Shown: positions 19,335 through 28,344, counted from the first letter of the stretch. The stretch: DNA of 64,000 bases from Stenotrophomonas sp. 169 (GCF_014621775.1 NZ_CP061204.1:3182501-3246500), one strand, 5' to 3'. Numbers and translations: made by a program. Notes: generated by a model not told the origin, from the letters alone.

Positions 19335-19721
19335 TTATCCCCCTGTTACCGCGTCGTCCCATTGCGCGAGATGCAGCAGCACGCCCGCCGGGTCCCACAC
19401 GTAGGTCACCACCGCCCCGTAAGGCTCAGCCCTCGGCGGCGCGACCCTTGCCTTGGGAAACGCGCCGGTAGCCAAGACATCCCGCACCGCAGTGAAACAA
19501 GCCGAAGCGTCCTCGACCGACACGTGGAGCATGGTGTTCTCGGCCCATTCCTTGGCGTAGTGTCCCTGCACGTAGAAACGCGATTCGCCTAGCCTGAACA
19601 GCACCAGGTCCGCACTGGACCACTCCAACACGCACCCCAACGCGGTGTAGAACGCCTGCGATATCGCGAAATCCTGTGCAGGAAGGAAGGTGCGCACGTC
19701 ACGTGCCTGAAGGTTGATCAT
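19335..19721 (-). CDS. VOC-superfamily (glyoxalase/bleomycin-resistance fold) protein
   Basis: 128 aa from the ATG at 19721; another in-frame ATG at 19733 would add four residues. Paired beta-alpha-beta-beta-beta modules: DVRTFLPAQDFAISQAFYTALGC and HVSVEDASACFTAVRDVL with closing strands VVTYVWDPAGVLLHLAQWDD. Resembles the StaR/glyoxalase-like group, which bind or isomerise small electrophiles or drugs. A 13-bp perfect palindrome lies 9 bp before the upstream ATG, suggesting repressor control. Confidence 0.8.
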   Translation of the reverse strand: MINLQARDVRTFLPAQDFAISQAFYTALGCVLEWSSADLVLFRLGESRFYVQGHYAKEWAENTMLHVSVEDASACFTAVRDVLATGAFPKARVAPPRAEPYGAVVTYVWDPAGVLLHLAQWDDAVTGG

Positions 19722-19742
19722 GTTTCGCCTCATCTGGCTTTA

Positions 19743-19755
19743 ACCAATGATTGGT
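19743..19755. promoter_or_regulatory. Perfect palindrome ahead of VOC gene
   Basis: ACCAATGATTGGT is a 13-bp perfect palindrome centred on 19749, just upstream of the VOC gene on the minus strand and overlapping the start of a GTAG palindrome. Size and symmetry fit a homodimeric repressor site; the regulator is unknown. Confidence 0.4.
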
Positions 19756-19776
19756 AGCGTCGAGCGTTGCTCGGCG
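19754..19776 (+). repeat. SMAG/REP-like GTAG palindrome
   Basis: GTAG followed by imperfect inverted repeat CGTCGAGC-gtt-GCTCGGCG. Same subfamily as copies at 22386 and 63501. Lies in the spacer between the VOC and LysR genes. Confidence 0.7.
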
Positions 19777-19796
19777 AGCGTAGCGGAATCTTCACC

Positions 19797-20705
19797 TCAA
19801 GCGCCAAGCGACTCTGCATTCCACCGGAGCGCATCAACCAGCAGCGTGAATGCCAACGAGTTCTGGCGACGGCTCGGGAAGTAGAGGTGGAATCCGGGAA
19901 ACGGCGGACACCAGTCACCCATTGCACGCACCAGTCGCTTGGTCTCAAGCGCCTCCGCCACGATCAGGTCGGGCACGCAGGCCAGACCGCGGCCCTGCAA
20001 CGCGGCCTGCACGATCAGGCGGACGCTGCTCAGGGTCAACCGACCCGCTACCTGCACGTTCACGCTGCGGCCCGCTCTCTCGAACTCCCACGCATACAGC
20101 CCGCCCTGCGTCAGCAGCCGCATGTTGATGCAATCGTGCGCGGTGAGATCCTGTGGGGCGCGTGGCACGCCGTGCCGCCTGAAGTACCCCGGCGTGCCCA
20201 CCACCGCCATGCGCAGCGGCGGTGTGATGGGCACCGCAATCATGTCCTTGGCCACCTGCTCGCCCAGCCGCACGCCGGCATCAAAGCCCTCGGCCACGAT
20301 GTCGGTCAGGCCGGACTGGTCTGCGATCTCCACCTCGATGTCGGGGTACGCGTCCATCAGGGCCGCCACTTTGGGCCACAACACGAGCTCGCTGGCAGGG
20401 TCGCTGCTGTTGATCCGCAGTCGGCCACTGGGTCTGTCACGCAGCTCACCCAGATCGTGGATCGCCGTGTCTATGCTCGCGAAATGCGGTCCCACCTGCG
20501 CCAGCAGTCGCACGCCTGCCTCGGTCGGGGTGACGCTGCGGGTGGTGCGGGTCAGCAGGCGGATGCCCAACCGCTGCTCAAGCATGCGCACCGTGTAGCT
20601 CAACGCCGCCTGCGAAACACCCAGCTGGGCTGCCGCACGGGTAAAGCTGCGCTCTTGGGCCACCACCATCAGCGCCCGTAGGTCGTTGTAGTGCTCGCGC
20701 CGCAT
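19797..20705 (-). CDS. LysR-family transcriptional regulator
   Basis: 302 aa. HTH region MVVAQERSFTRAAAQLGVSQAALSYTVRMLEQRLG followed by RLLTRTTRSVTPTEAG, then effector domain with VSGRLRINSSD-type linker. Belongs to the DsdC/CrgA-like group that often controls a divergent efflux or oxidoreductase gene. It is divergent from the carboxymuconolactone decarboxylase-like gene at 20981 across a 275-bp spacer with a 14-bp palindrome and three REP copies, so it likely regulates that unit (inference). Confidence 0.92.
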   Translation of the reverse strand: MRREHYNDLRALMVVAQERSFTRAAAQLGVSQAALSYTVRMLEQRLGIRLLTRTTRSVTPTEAGVRLLAQVGPHFASIDTAIHDLGELRDRPSGRLRINSSDPASELVLWPKVAALMDAYPDIEVEIADQSGLTDIVAEGFDAGVRLGEQVAKDMIAVPITPPLRMAVVGTPGYFRRHGVPRAPQDLTAHDCINMRLLTQGGLYAWEFERAGRSVNVQVAGRLTLSSVRLIVQAALQGRGLACVPDLIVAEALETKRLVRAMGDWCPPFPGFHLYFPSRRQNSLAFTLLVDALRWNAESLGA

Positions 20706-20755
20706 GATCGCCCCATTGATAAGCTGTGTTTATGACTCTATTCGTCGCCAGCCGG

Positions 20756-20769
20756 TTTATCCAGATAAA
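20756..20769. promoter_or_regulatory. Candidate operator between LysR and CMD-like gene
   Basis: TTTATCCAGATAAA is a perfect 14-bp palindrome 51 bp ahead of the LysR start. It also places T and A at the spacing found in LysR boxes. Candidate autoregulatory site; not tested. Confidence 0.35.
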
Positions 20770-20833
20770 GAAGCGGGGCACCCTAGGCCTGCGGTGATCT
20801 GCAGGGAATGCGCTGAATGCACGGAATGCACTG

Positions 20834-20925
20834 GTGGAGCCGACTTCAGTCGGCCGCATTGGCGAAGGCAGCCGACTGAAGTCGGCCCTACCGGCGGAGC
20901 TGCAGCCGACTGAAGTCGGCTCTAC
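20834..20925. repeat. Three SMAG/REP palindromes (GCCGACT-type)
   Basis: Copies at 20834-20854 (GTGG-AGCCGAC-TTCA-GTCGGC, plus orientation), 20871-20891 and 20905-20925 (GCCGAC-TGAA-GTCGGC ending CTAC, minus orientation). The same unit occurs twice at 63560-63640. The GTAG end and palindrome identify Stenotrophomonas SMAG-type elements; here they form a head-to-head dimer plus one extra copy in the LysR/CMD spacer. Confidence 0.8.
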
Positions 20926-20980
20926 CAGGGCGAAGGCAGCCGCCAGAAGACCGACCCCGCCCCCTTCCACGGATGACACC

Positions 20981-21619
20981 ATGAGCACCCAGCATGTACT
21001 TTCCCCCCGCCAAAAGGCCATCCTGCCCATCGCCGCGTTCACCATGGCCGGTGATCTGCAACGGCTGGACGATGCACTTCGAACCGGCCTGGAGGCAGGA
21101 CTGACCATCAATGAGATCAAAGAGATCCTTGGCCAGCTGTATACCTATGCAGGCTTCCCGCGCGCCTTGAATGCGCTCGGCACCTTCATGAAGGTGGTCG
21201 ATGAGCGCAAGGCACAGGGCATCACCGACGTGGAGGGAGATGCACCCGGCCCCCTGCCGGCCCCTGAGCGCATGCTGGAGGTGGGCACTGCGAACCAGAC
21301 CACGCTGTCGAGCCAACCGGTCACCGGTCCGCTGTTCGCGTTCTCGCCGCAGATTGACCGGTACCTCAAGGAACACCTGTTCGGCGCGGTCTTCGCCCGC
21401 GACAATCTCCCTTGGCGCGACCGGGAGCTTGCCACCGTTGCGGCACTGTCCGCCCTCGCGGGCGCGGAATCACAGGTGCAGTCGCACATGCGCATAAGCC
21501 GCAACGTGGGACTCAGCGAAGTGCAGTTGCAGGGTGTAGTTGATGCACTCCGCGAAGAGGTCGGTACCGATGCTGCAGCGCGTGCCGACAGCGCACGCCG
21601 GCAGAGCCTGGCCGACTAG
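20981..21619 (+). CDS. Carboxymuconolactone decarboxylase-family protein
   Basis: 212 aa from the ATG at 20981; the frame runs further upstream through REP palindromes, which are unlikely to be coding. Two AhpD/CMD-like helical repeats: AAFTMAGDLQRLDDALRTGLEAGLTINEIKEILGQLYTYAGFPRALNAL and RELATVAALSALAGAESQVQSHMRISRNVGLSEVQL (given by parts). The redox CxxC of AhpD is absent, so it is the decarboxylase-like rather than the alkylhydroperoxidase type. The ABM monooxygenase gene follows 32 bp later on the same strand: the pair looks like a small aromatic or quinone-handling operon (inference). Confidence 0.83.
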   Translation: MSTQHVLSPRQKAILPIAAFTMAGDLQRLDDALRTGLEAGLTINEIKEILGQLYTYAGFPRALNALGTFMKVVDERKAQGITDVEGDAPGPLPAPERMLEVGTANQTTLSSQPVTGPLFAFSPQIDRYLKEHLFGAVFARDNLPWRDRELATVAALSALAGAESQVQSHMRISRNVGLSEVQLQGVVDALREEVGTDAAARADSARRQSLAD

Positions 21620-21651
21620 ATGTCTTGCCCTCCAATAAACGGAATATCGTC

Positions 21652-22380
21652 ATGATGGGATGGAATGCGCTGATGCTCGCGTCACTGGCTTTTGCTGCCG
21701 GCGACGCTGCTGCCCAGCCTGTGGTGCGGTTGTTCGAGCTGCAGACCGATCCGCTGCAGCAGGACGCCTTCGACGCCGCGGGCAGGCAGAACATGGCCGC
21801 ATCGCTCGCCTCGGAGCCGGGCGTACTGGCGATCCACACGGCAGCCGACAGTCGTCAGCCGGGGATGGTCTACGTGTTTGAGATTTATGCGGACACGCAG
21901 GCCTATCAAGCTCACCTGGCGACGTCCCATTACGCGGATTTCCTCGGTCAGACGCAGCGACTGATCTCAAAGACAACGGTCGTCGACACCACACCGGTTT
22001 TCCTGGCGGAGAAGCCGGAACCGCTCTCCGTCATGACGCGCGGCAAAACACCCGAGGTCCGGATCGTAGAGGTCACCGTCAAGCGATCCGATCTGGCAGC
22101 ATTCCGCCAGATCGTCACCGCAGAGATGCGCGAATCCATGGCTGTCGAGGCCGGCGTGCTTGCGATGTATGCGGTCACCCGCACGGATCATCCGGAGAAG
22201 TGGATTTTCTTCGAAATCTACGCCGATGCTGACGCCTACGCTGCACACAGGAAGACGCCGCACTTCAGCGCGTATCTGCAGCAGACCGGCGCGATGCTGG
22301 TAGAGAAGGGACACAAGGACGTCAGCGCCATCGCACTGAAGAACCGCGGCGGCTTGATGTACGACGTGCCTGGCGATTAG
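21652..22380 (+). CDS. Exported protein with two ABM (antibiotic biosynthesis monooxygenase) domains
   Basis: 242 aa from the ATG at 21652; a TTG at 21625 would add nine residues including a Lys-Arg pair. A signal peptide ends AAGDAAAQP. Two ferredoxin-like ABM domains follow: VRLFELQTDPLQQDAFD...VYVFEIYADTQAYQAHLATSHYADF and VRIVEVTVKRSDLAAFRQ...WIFFEIYADADAYAAHRKTPHFSAY. The repeated F-E-I-Y-A-D strand and the His before each helix mark both halves. Relatives are quinol monooxygenases such as YgiN. Periplasmic placement is unusual for this fold. Follows the CMD-like gene. Confidence 0.8.
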   Translation: MMGWNALMLASLAFAAGDAAAQPVVRLFELQTDPLQQDAFDAAGRQNMAASLASEPGVLAIHTAADSRQPGMVYVFEIYADTQAYQAHLATSHYADFLGQTQRLISKTTVVDTTPVFLAEKPEPLSVMTRGKTPEVRIVEVTVKRSDLAAFRQIVTAEMRESMAVEAGVLAMYAVTRTDHPEKWIFFEIYADADAYAAHRKTPHFSAYLQQTGAMLVEKGHKDVSAIALKNRGGLMYDVPGD

Positions 22381-22385
22381 CACGC

Positions 22386-22408
22386 CGCCGAGCATGGCTC
22401 GGCGCTAC
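22386..22408 (-). repeat. SMAG/REP-like GTAG palindrome
   Basis: CGCCGAGC-atg-GCTCGGCG ending CTAC (GTAG on the minus strand), an 8-bp perfect stem immediately downstream of the ABM gene, where it may also protect or end the transcript. Confidence 0.75.
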
Positions 22409-22523
22409 CGGTCGCCTGGAACTTACAAGACCCTGCCTGCGGCGTCCGTCAGCCGTGCAGACGCCCCTCGCCCCCTAGAATGGGGGCAGACGGCAATGCC
22501 GATCCTGAAAGAGGAACGACAGG

Positions 22524-24152
22524 TTGAAGATGAAGCACTACCTCCCCCACATCGCCGCATTGCTGGCTGCCGCCATCGCGACCGGTGTTGTGGCCAGCAT
22601 CGTGCAGACGCAGCTCGTCTTCAATGAGTTGTCGGGCTTCGGCATTCCCCTGCCTGCGGCTCTGCGGGCGTGGACCACGCTGGAAGACCTGGCGATGTTC
22701 GGCCCGGTCATGACCGGCATTGCGTTCGCTGCCCTGCTGCCTGCCATCGTGGTGGCGCAGCGGATCATGCGCATCACCCCCGCTGCATGGCGGAACGGCG
22801 TGTTCGCTGCCGCCTCTCTGGCCGGTGTGTGGGTGGCGTTCTGGATGATGCGTTCGGTGATTCCCATGCCGGCCCTGCCCGGAACGCGTGGTCCACTCGG
22901 CCATATCCTGATGTCACTGGCAGGCGGGGTCGGCGGTGTGTTGTACGCCACGATGAGCGCGCCGGGGCGTGCCACAGCGCAGGCGACCGCACCGGGGTGG
23001 CCGTGGCGCCATGGTGTGCTGGCCGCCGTGCTGCTGTTGGTACCTGCCCTGCTGTTCTTCACCACCGTGCGGCTTGCCGGCGACAGGCCGGTCGACACGC
23101 CTGCTGCGAGCTACCAGGTGCAGACGGTCACCAGCGGCTTGAACCGCCCCTGGTCTCTCGCGTTCCTGCCCGATGGCCGCGTGCTGGTGACGGAGATGGG
23201 CGGACGGCTGCTGGCCATCGCCGCCGATGGCACCCGTTCGGAGATTGCGTTGGACGGATTGGCCCCGATCTTCCGGCAGGGCGGCACCGCCGGCCTGATG
23301 GACATCGCGTTGGACCCGCAGTTCGACCAGAACGGCTGGCTGTACCTGACGATGGGCTACGGCGTGGCGTCGGCCAATGGCACACGCGTGGTACGTGCAC
23401 GCCTTGCCGACGACAGGATCGAGGAGGTCCGCGTCCTGTTCGATACAACGCCAAAAGCGAGTGCCGGCAACAACGGCGGCCGCATCGCGTTTCTTGCCGA
23501 TGGCACGCTGGTGCTGACGGTCGGTGACGGCAGCGCGCGGCGTGAGGAAGCACAGAATCCCGCCAACCACCTGGGCGCCGTGATCCGGATCGACCGCGAA
23601 GGCCGCCCGCCCGCCGATAATCCCTTCATCGGCCAGCCCGGTACCGCGCCGGAACTCTACAGCCTCGGCCATCGCAATGCGCAGGGGATCGCCGTCGACC
23701 CCACCACCGGCGATCTACTGCTTTCAGAGCACGGTCCCCGCGGCGGCGATGAGATCAACTGCATCGTGGCGGGCGGCAACTACGGCTGGCCGCTCGTCAC
23801 GGGTGGCATCGACTATCCCTTCGCCCGCGTGACGCCCTTCCGCCGCCTGCAGGGTTACCAGGATCCGATGCTCGAATGGACACCGTCGATTGCGCCAGCG
23901 GGCCTTGCGGTCTACGACGGAGACCTGTTTCCGGCGTGGCGCGGCAATCTGCTCGTGCCTGCACTGAAGGAACGCGCGGTGCGGCGTGTGCTGCGCGATG
24001 GCCGTCGCATCGTGGGACAGGAGCTGCTGCTGGCTGACCTCGATGAGCGCATACGCGATGTCAAGGTCGCTCCTGATGGGTCGATCCATGTGCTCACCGA
24101 TGGGGTCGAGGGAAAGCTGCTGCGGCTGACGCCGCGCGCTGGCGGCGTGTGA
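22524..24152 (+). CDS. Membrane-anchored PQQ-dependent sugar dehydrogenase (soluble aldose dehydrogenase type)
   Basis: 542 aa. TTG at 22524 is chosen because AGGA lies eight bases ahead; the ATG at 22530 is too far from it. The first ~180 residues hold five hydrophobic helices (about 8-28, 57-77, 90-108, 122-140, 158-178). The rest is a GdhB/YliI-like six-bladed propeller: LNRPWSLAFLPDGRVLVTEMGGRL, GLMDIALDPQFDQNGWLYLTMG, NGGRIAFLADGTLVLTVGDG, LYSLGHRNAQGIAVDPTTGDLL, EHGPRGGDEINCIVAGGNYGWP. Oxidises aldoses or aldehydes in the periplasm with PQQ. The helical N-terminus in place of a simple signal peptide is unusual. Confidence 0.85.
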   Translation: MKMKHYLPHIAALLAAAIATGVVASIVQTQLVFNELSGFGIPLPAALRAWTTLEDLAMFGPVMTGIAFAALLPAIVVAQRIMRITPAAWRNGVFAAASLAGVWVAFWMMRSVIPMPALPGTRGPLGHILMSLAGGVGGVLYATMSAPGRATAQATAPGWPWRHGVLAAVLLLVPALLFFTTVRLAGDRPVDTPAASYQVQTVTSGLNRPWSLAFLPDGRVLVTEMGGRLLAIAADGTRSEIALDGLAPIFRQGGTAGLMDIALDPQFDQNGWLYLTMGYGVASANGTRVVRARLADDRIEEVRVLFDTTPKASAGNNGGRIAFLADGTLVLTVGDGSARREEAQNPANHLGAVIRIDREGRPPADNPFIGQPGTAPELYSLGHRNAQGIAVDPTTGDLLLSEHGPRGGDEINCIVAGGNYGWPLVTGGIDYPFARVTPFRRLQGYQDPMLEWTPSIAPAGLAVYDGDLFPAWRGNLLVPALKERAVRRVLRDGRRIVGQELLLADLDERIRDVKVAPDGSIHVLTDGVEGKLLRLTPRAGGV

Positions 24153-24223
24153 GTCGCCCCCTCACCCCGCTGCACAGATGACCGCATAAACCGACCGCTT
24201 AACGAGAGACGACGAGCACCCAC

Positions 24224-24814
24224 ATGCATTACCCAACACTGCAGCACGGCATCTGGCACAACGCGCCGGCAGAACACCCGCTTGATGCGGACGGCCAGCT
24301 TCAGGTCGTCACCGCACCGGGCACCGATTTCTGGCGCGAAACCCACTACGGATTCACCCATGACAACGGTCACTTCCTTGCGGTGAAGGCCCCGGCTCGC
24401 TTCACCTGCCAGCTGCGTGTACGCGGTGACTACCAGGAACTCTACGATCAGGCCGGCATCATGGTGCGCGTGGACGAGCAGCATTGGATCAAAGCCGGCG
24501 TCGAACTCAGCGACGGACGGGCCATGCTCAGCAGCGTCCGCACCGATGGTGTATCCGACTGGGCAACGGCGCCCTACCCGGGCGACCCCACGGACTTCTG
24601 GATGCGCGCCACCGTAGACGCCGGCGTGCTGCGGCTGCAGGTTTCTGCGGACGGCACACACTGGCCCCTGGTTCGACTCTGCCCGATGCCCATTGCCGCG
24701 CATTACCAGGTGGGTCCGATGGCGTGCAGCCCGAAACGCGGGGGCCTGCGTGTCACGTTCTCGGACTGGACGCTGGGACCTGCTTCAGGAAAAGATCTAC
24801 ACGACCTGTCCTGA
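24224..24814 (+). CDS. DUF1349 (concanavalin-like) protein
   Basis: 196 aa, a full-length DUF1349 beta-sandwich: DFWRETHYGFTHDNGHFL, VRGDYQELYDQAGIMVRVDEQHWIKAGVEL and LRLQVSADGTHWPLVRL are characteristic. YesU of B. subtilis is a relative. No signal sequence. Probably binds or modifies a carbohydrate, but no catalytic activity is established for the family. It follows the PQQ sugar dehydrogenase by 71 bp on the same strand. Confidence 0.85.
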   Translation: MHYPTLQHGIWHNAPAEHPLDADGQLQVVTAPGTDFWRETHYGFTHDNGHFLAVKAPARFTCQLRVRGDYQELYDQAGIMVRVDEQHWIKAGVELSDGRAMLSSVRTDGVSDWATAPYPGDPTDFWMRATVDAGVLRLQVSADGTHWPLVRLCPMPIAAHYQVGPMACSPKRGGLRVTFSDWTLGPASGKDLHDLS

Positions 24815-24936
24815 CGGCATGCCGGCGATGCGGCAAACAGCGGGATGGTTGCAATGACCAAAGGGGCTTTCGTCCACGCTCCGTGTCGCCCAGCATCGGC
24901 CACAGGCAAGGCATCAGCCTTTGCAGAGGAAGCAGC

Positions 24937-26025
24937 ATGATCAGGCGCATCGGCGGTATTTTCATCCTTGGACTGTGCAGCGCCACCGCACTGGCGGCCA
25001 GCCCCGGCTATCAGCCCGACTTCCACCCAGAGACCTTGAAGGGTCCGCCAGCGGGCCGCGCCAATGAGGTGCTGGTGCTCGGCTCGCCCCACTTGTCCGG
25101 GCTGCCGGACACCTTCACCTCTGCCCAGCTGGAGCCCCTGATGGAGCGGCTGACGGCGTGGAAGCCGGACGCCATCGCAGTGGAGGCGGTATCCGGCCTG
25201 CAGTGCGATTACATGCGGCGCTTCCCGTCCCGCTACGTCGACAGCATCGACAGTTACTGCCCGGATACCGGCCCTGCGCAGATCGCTGCCGGCCTGGACG
25301 TGCCTGCGGCGAACGCCGAAGCCGAGCGGCTGTTGGCCAGCCTGCCCGCCGCGCCCACCTCCGCACAGCGACGCCGACTGGCCCTGGTGCTGCTGGCGGC
25401 CGGCGAACGCAATTCCGCCATCGTGCAATGGCTGCGTCTTCCCCCGCCGCAGCGCATCACGGCCGACGGCCTGACCGGTGATCTGGTCGCCTACCTGGAC
25501 AAACGCCTGCAACGGCGCGACGAGTCGATTCTTATCGCCGCTACGCTGGCTGCCAAGCTTGGCCTGGAGCGCGTGTGGGCCGTTGACGACCACACCGCCG
25601 ATTCGGCCACACCGAAGGCGTTGGAGAAGGCCTCCGGCGAAGCCATCATGAAGGCATGGGACAACCCGTATACCAAGGCGCGCTCTGACGCCGACGATGC
25701 GCTGCATGCCAACCTCGGCAAGCCCGGCGGCCTGCTGGCGATCTATCGCGCGTACAACGCGCCGGAAGCGGCCCTGCAGACTTATCGCAGTGACTTCGGC
25801 GCCGCGCTGATCGAGCCGTCATCGCAGGGTTTCGGGCGCAACTACGTTGGCTACTGGGAAACCCGCAACCTGCGCATGGTGGCCAACATCCGTGATGTGC
25901 TGGGGCACGCGCCCGGCACGCGCCTGCTGGCCATCGTCGGCGCATCGCACAAGCCGTACTACGAGGCGTACCTCAACCTGATGCACGATGTGCAGCTGGT
26001 GGATGCCGAGAACGTGCTGCGCTGA
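24937..26025 (+). CDS. Exported DUF5694-family protein
   Basis: 362 aa from the ATG at 24937 (AGAGGA ten bases ahead). Signal peptide ends TALAASP. The mature protein opens EVLVLGSPHLSGLPD and closes LLAIVGASHKPYYEAYL, the two conserved ends of the DUF5694 family; the layout resembles TraB/GumN-type proteins, where paired His motifs lie at the domain ends. Function unknown. No operon partner beyond same-strand DUF1349 123 bp upstream. Confidence 0.8.
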   Translation: MIRRIGGIFILGLCSATALAASPGYQPDFHPETLKGPPAGRANEVLVLGSPHLSGLPDTFTSAQLEPLMERLTAWKPDAIAVEAVSGLQCDYMRRFPSRYVDSIDSYCPDTGPAQIAAGLDVPAANAEAERLLASLPAAPTSAQRRRLALVLLAAGERNSAIVQWLRLPPPQRITADGLTGDLVAYLDKRLQRRDESILIAATLAAKLGLERVWAVDDHTADSATPKALEKASGEAIMKAWDNPYTKARSDADDALHANLGKPGGLLAIYRAYNAPEAALQTYRSDFGAALIEPSSQGFGRNYVGYWETRNLRMVANIRDVLGHAPGTRLLAIVGASHKPYYEAYLNLMHDVQLVDAENVLR

Positions 26026-26209
26026 GCCCGCGCGATGGCCCGTCCATCGCCAGCGCGCTGACTCCTGAGTATCACTCAACAGTTCATCCAGATCAGCCCC
26101 CCTTATCGGAGGCGGTGGAGCAGGAGATCATGGTCTCCGGTGCAGCGCGCCGGATGCTGTCGCATCCCATGTTGCGGCAGCACCCTGACTCCCCCTAAGG
26201 CTGTTTCCC

Positions 26210-27436
26210 ATGAATCCTGTCACCACATCCGCCGCTGCGGAGCGTGTACCCGCGCCCGTTGCCGACGCCCCCGCGCACTGGGCCGGCGTCTTTGCCATGA
26301 CCCTGTCCGTGTTCGGGCTGATCGCATCGGAGTTCATGCCGGTGAGCCTGCTGACCCCCATCGCGACGTCGCTCGGCGTCAGCGAGGGGTGGGCGGGCTA
26401 CGGCATCGCCATTTCGGGCGCGTTCGCCGTCATCACCAGCCTGTCCATCCGTCGCATCGCGGGTGACCTGGACCGCAAGACCCTGCTCCTGCTGCTGACG
26501 GCGCTGATGGGCGTTTCCGGAGTCATCGTCAGCCTTGCCCCGAATTACCCGGTCTACATGGTCGGACGGGCACTGATCGGCGTCGTCATCGGTGGCTTCT
26601 GGTCCATGTCCGCCGCCATCGCGATGCGGCTGGTGCCACCGCAAAGCGTGCCCAAGGCGCTGGCGGTGTTCAACGGCGGCAACGCGCTGGCCACCGTCGT
26701 TGCCGCACCGTTGGGCAGTTACCTGGGCGGCATCATCGGCTGGCGCGGTGCCTTCATGTGCCTGGTACCAGTCGCGCTGGTCGCACTGGTCTGGCAGTGG
26801 ATCAGCCTTCCTTCGTTGAAGGTAGCAACGCGCTCCGGCGTGACGCCCAGCGTCTTCGCCGTACTGAGGCGGCCACTCGTGCTGCGTGGCATGGCAGCTG
26901 CGGGCATGTTCTTCTGTGGACAGTTCATGCTGTTCACCTATCTGCGTCCATTCCTGGAGACCGTGACACGGGTGGATGTGGCCACGCTGTCCCTGATGCT
27001 GCTGGCGCTGGGCGTGGCGGGCTTCATCGGCACCGTGCTGATCGGCAGCTTCATCAAGACCAGTGTGTACCGCCCCCTGATGATCATTCCGCTGCTGATG
27101 GCCGCCATCGCCCTCACCCTTACGGTGGTCGGACAGTCCGGCAGCGCGGTTTTCGTCCTGCTTGCAGTGTGGGGACTGGTGGCTACGGCCGCGCCGGTGG
27201 CCTGGTGGGCCTGGCTGGCCAAATCGCTGCCCGATGATGCCGAGGCCGGCGGTGGACTGATGGTGGCGATCGTGCAGTTGGCGATCGCGCTGGGGTCCAC
27301 GGTAGGCGGGCTGCTGTTCGACGGCAGCGGTTACCGCGCGACCTTCACCGCCAGCGCCGTCGTGCTGGTGGTCGGTGCGCTGCTGGCCGCGCTGACCGCA
27401 CGTACGACGATCACGTCGGGTATCGCAGCGCGTTGA
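26210..27436 (+). CDS. MFS exporter, NepI/DHA1 family
   Basis: 408 aa with 12 predicted helices. Strong resemblance to E. coli NepI: FMPVSLLTPIATSLGVSEG, GGFWSMSAAIAMRLVPP, VPKALAVFNGGNALATVVAAPLG and IGTVLIGSFI. NepI exports purine ribonucleosides by proton antiport; many relatives are generic drug exporters. Its 3' end overlaps the convergent LysR gene by 26 bp. The LysR gene itself is divergent from a hydrolase, so MFS, LysR and hydrolase may form one module (inference). Confidence 0.88.
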   Translation: MNPVTTSAAAERVPAPVADAPAHWAGVFAMTLSVFGLIASEFMPVSLLTPIATSLGVSEGWAGYGIAISGAFAVITSLSIRRIAGDLDRKTLLLLLTALMGVSGVIVSLAPNYPVYMVGRALIGVVIGGFWSMSAAIAMRLVPPQSVPKALAVFNGGNALATVVAAPLGSYLGGIIGWRGAFMCLVPVALVALVWQWISLPSLKVATRSGVTPSVFAVLRRPLVLRGMAAAGMFFCGQFMLFTYLRPFLETVTRVDVATLSLMLLALGVAGFIGTVLIGSFIKTSVYRPLMIIPLLMAAIALTLTVVGQSGSAVFVLLAVWGLVATAAPVAWWAWLAKSLPDDAEAGGGLMVAIVQLAIALGSTVGGLLFDGSGYRATFTASAVVLVVGALLAALTARTTITSGIAAR

Positions 27437-28304
27437 CGAGCGCAGAAAACGCAGGCGATGGCTGGCGGCGGTTGGGATAGTAGAGGTGGTAACCGGCGAA
27501 CGTCGGGCACCATGCATCCAACACCTGCACCAGTTCACCGCGGGCGATGTGCGAAGCGACAAGATCCTCGGTGACGTAGGCCAGGCCGATACCATCAACG
27601 GCCGCGTTGATGACGTGGTACATGCTGTTGAAAACGAGCTGCCCCTCACCCTTCACCGTGAACTCTTTCCCGTCCTTCTCGAACTCCCAGGCGTAGATGC
27701 TCCCCGTCGGGCGGTGGCGGATGTTGACGCAGGGCAGCCCGGTGATGTCATACGGCGTGGTGGGCGTGGCGTGACGCTGGAAGTACGCCGGCGAACCCAC
27801 CACCACCAGTCGCCAATCCGGACCGATGCGTACCGCGATCATGTCGTTGCTCAACGCCTCACCCAAGCGGATCCCCGCGTCGAAACGCTCCAGCACGACA
27901 TTGGAAAAGCCATAGTCGACATGGAACTCCAGCGTAATGTCCGGATAGGCCGCAAGGAAGGCGGCCAGCCGCGGACGTATCACCATCTCGATGGCATCGT
28001 CGCTGCAGGTGATGCGAAGGGTTCCCGCCGGTCGGTCGCGCAGGTCACCAAGCGCCTCCACGCTCGCACTGATGGCATCGAAATGCGGGCCGATGGAGCG
28101 CATCAGGCGTTCGCCCGCCTCGGTGGGCGCCACGTTGCGCGTTGTCCGCGCCAGCAGCCGCACACCCAGCCGTTCTTCCAGCTGCCGCATGGTGTGGCTC
28201 AGCGCCGACGCCGACACGCCCAGCCTGGCGGCCGCCTTGGTGAAGCTCTGCTCCTGCGCGACAGCGAGGAAGGCTTGCAGATCATTGGTCTTGAACCCTG
28301 CCAT
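27411..28304 (-). CDS. LysR-family transcriptional regulator
   Basis: 297 aa. HTH FLAVAQEQSFTKAAARLGVSASALSHTMRQLEERLGVRLLARTTRNVAPTEAG (by parts), effector domain with PAGTLRITCSDDA. Close in type to the LysR at 19797. Tail overlaps the MFS gene; head is divergent from the alpha/beta hydrolase at 28477 with a TCACC-N6-GGTGA dyad in between, the probable target site. Confidence 0.92.
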   Translation of the reverse strand: MAGFKTNDLQAFLAVAQEQSFTKAAARLGVSASALSHTMRQLEERLGVRLLARTTRNVAPTEAGERLMRSIGPHFDAISASVEALGDLRDRPAGTLRITCSDDAIEMVIRPRLAAFLAAYPDITLEFHVDYGFSNVVLERFDAGIRLGEALSNDMIAVRIGPDWRLVVVGSPAYFQRHATPTTPYDITGLPCVNIRHRPTGSIYAWEFEKDGKEFTVKGEGQLVFNSMYHVINAAVDGIGLAYVTEDLVASHIARGELVQVLDAWCPTFAGYHLYYPNRRQPSPAFSALVNALRYPT

Positions 28305-28344
28305 TGCTGATTCCGCCCAGGCGCCTACGTGGTGACCGACAGTA

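Noticed and set aside
20834..20980. N-terminal extension of the CMD-like protein
   Set aside because: The extra 49 codons are made of REP palindromes; the ATG at 20981 begins the recognisable fold.
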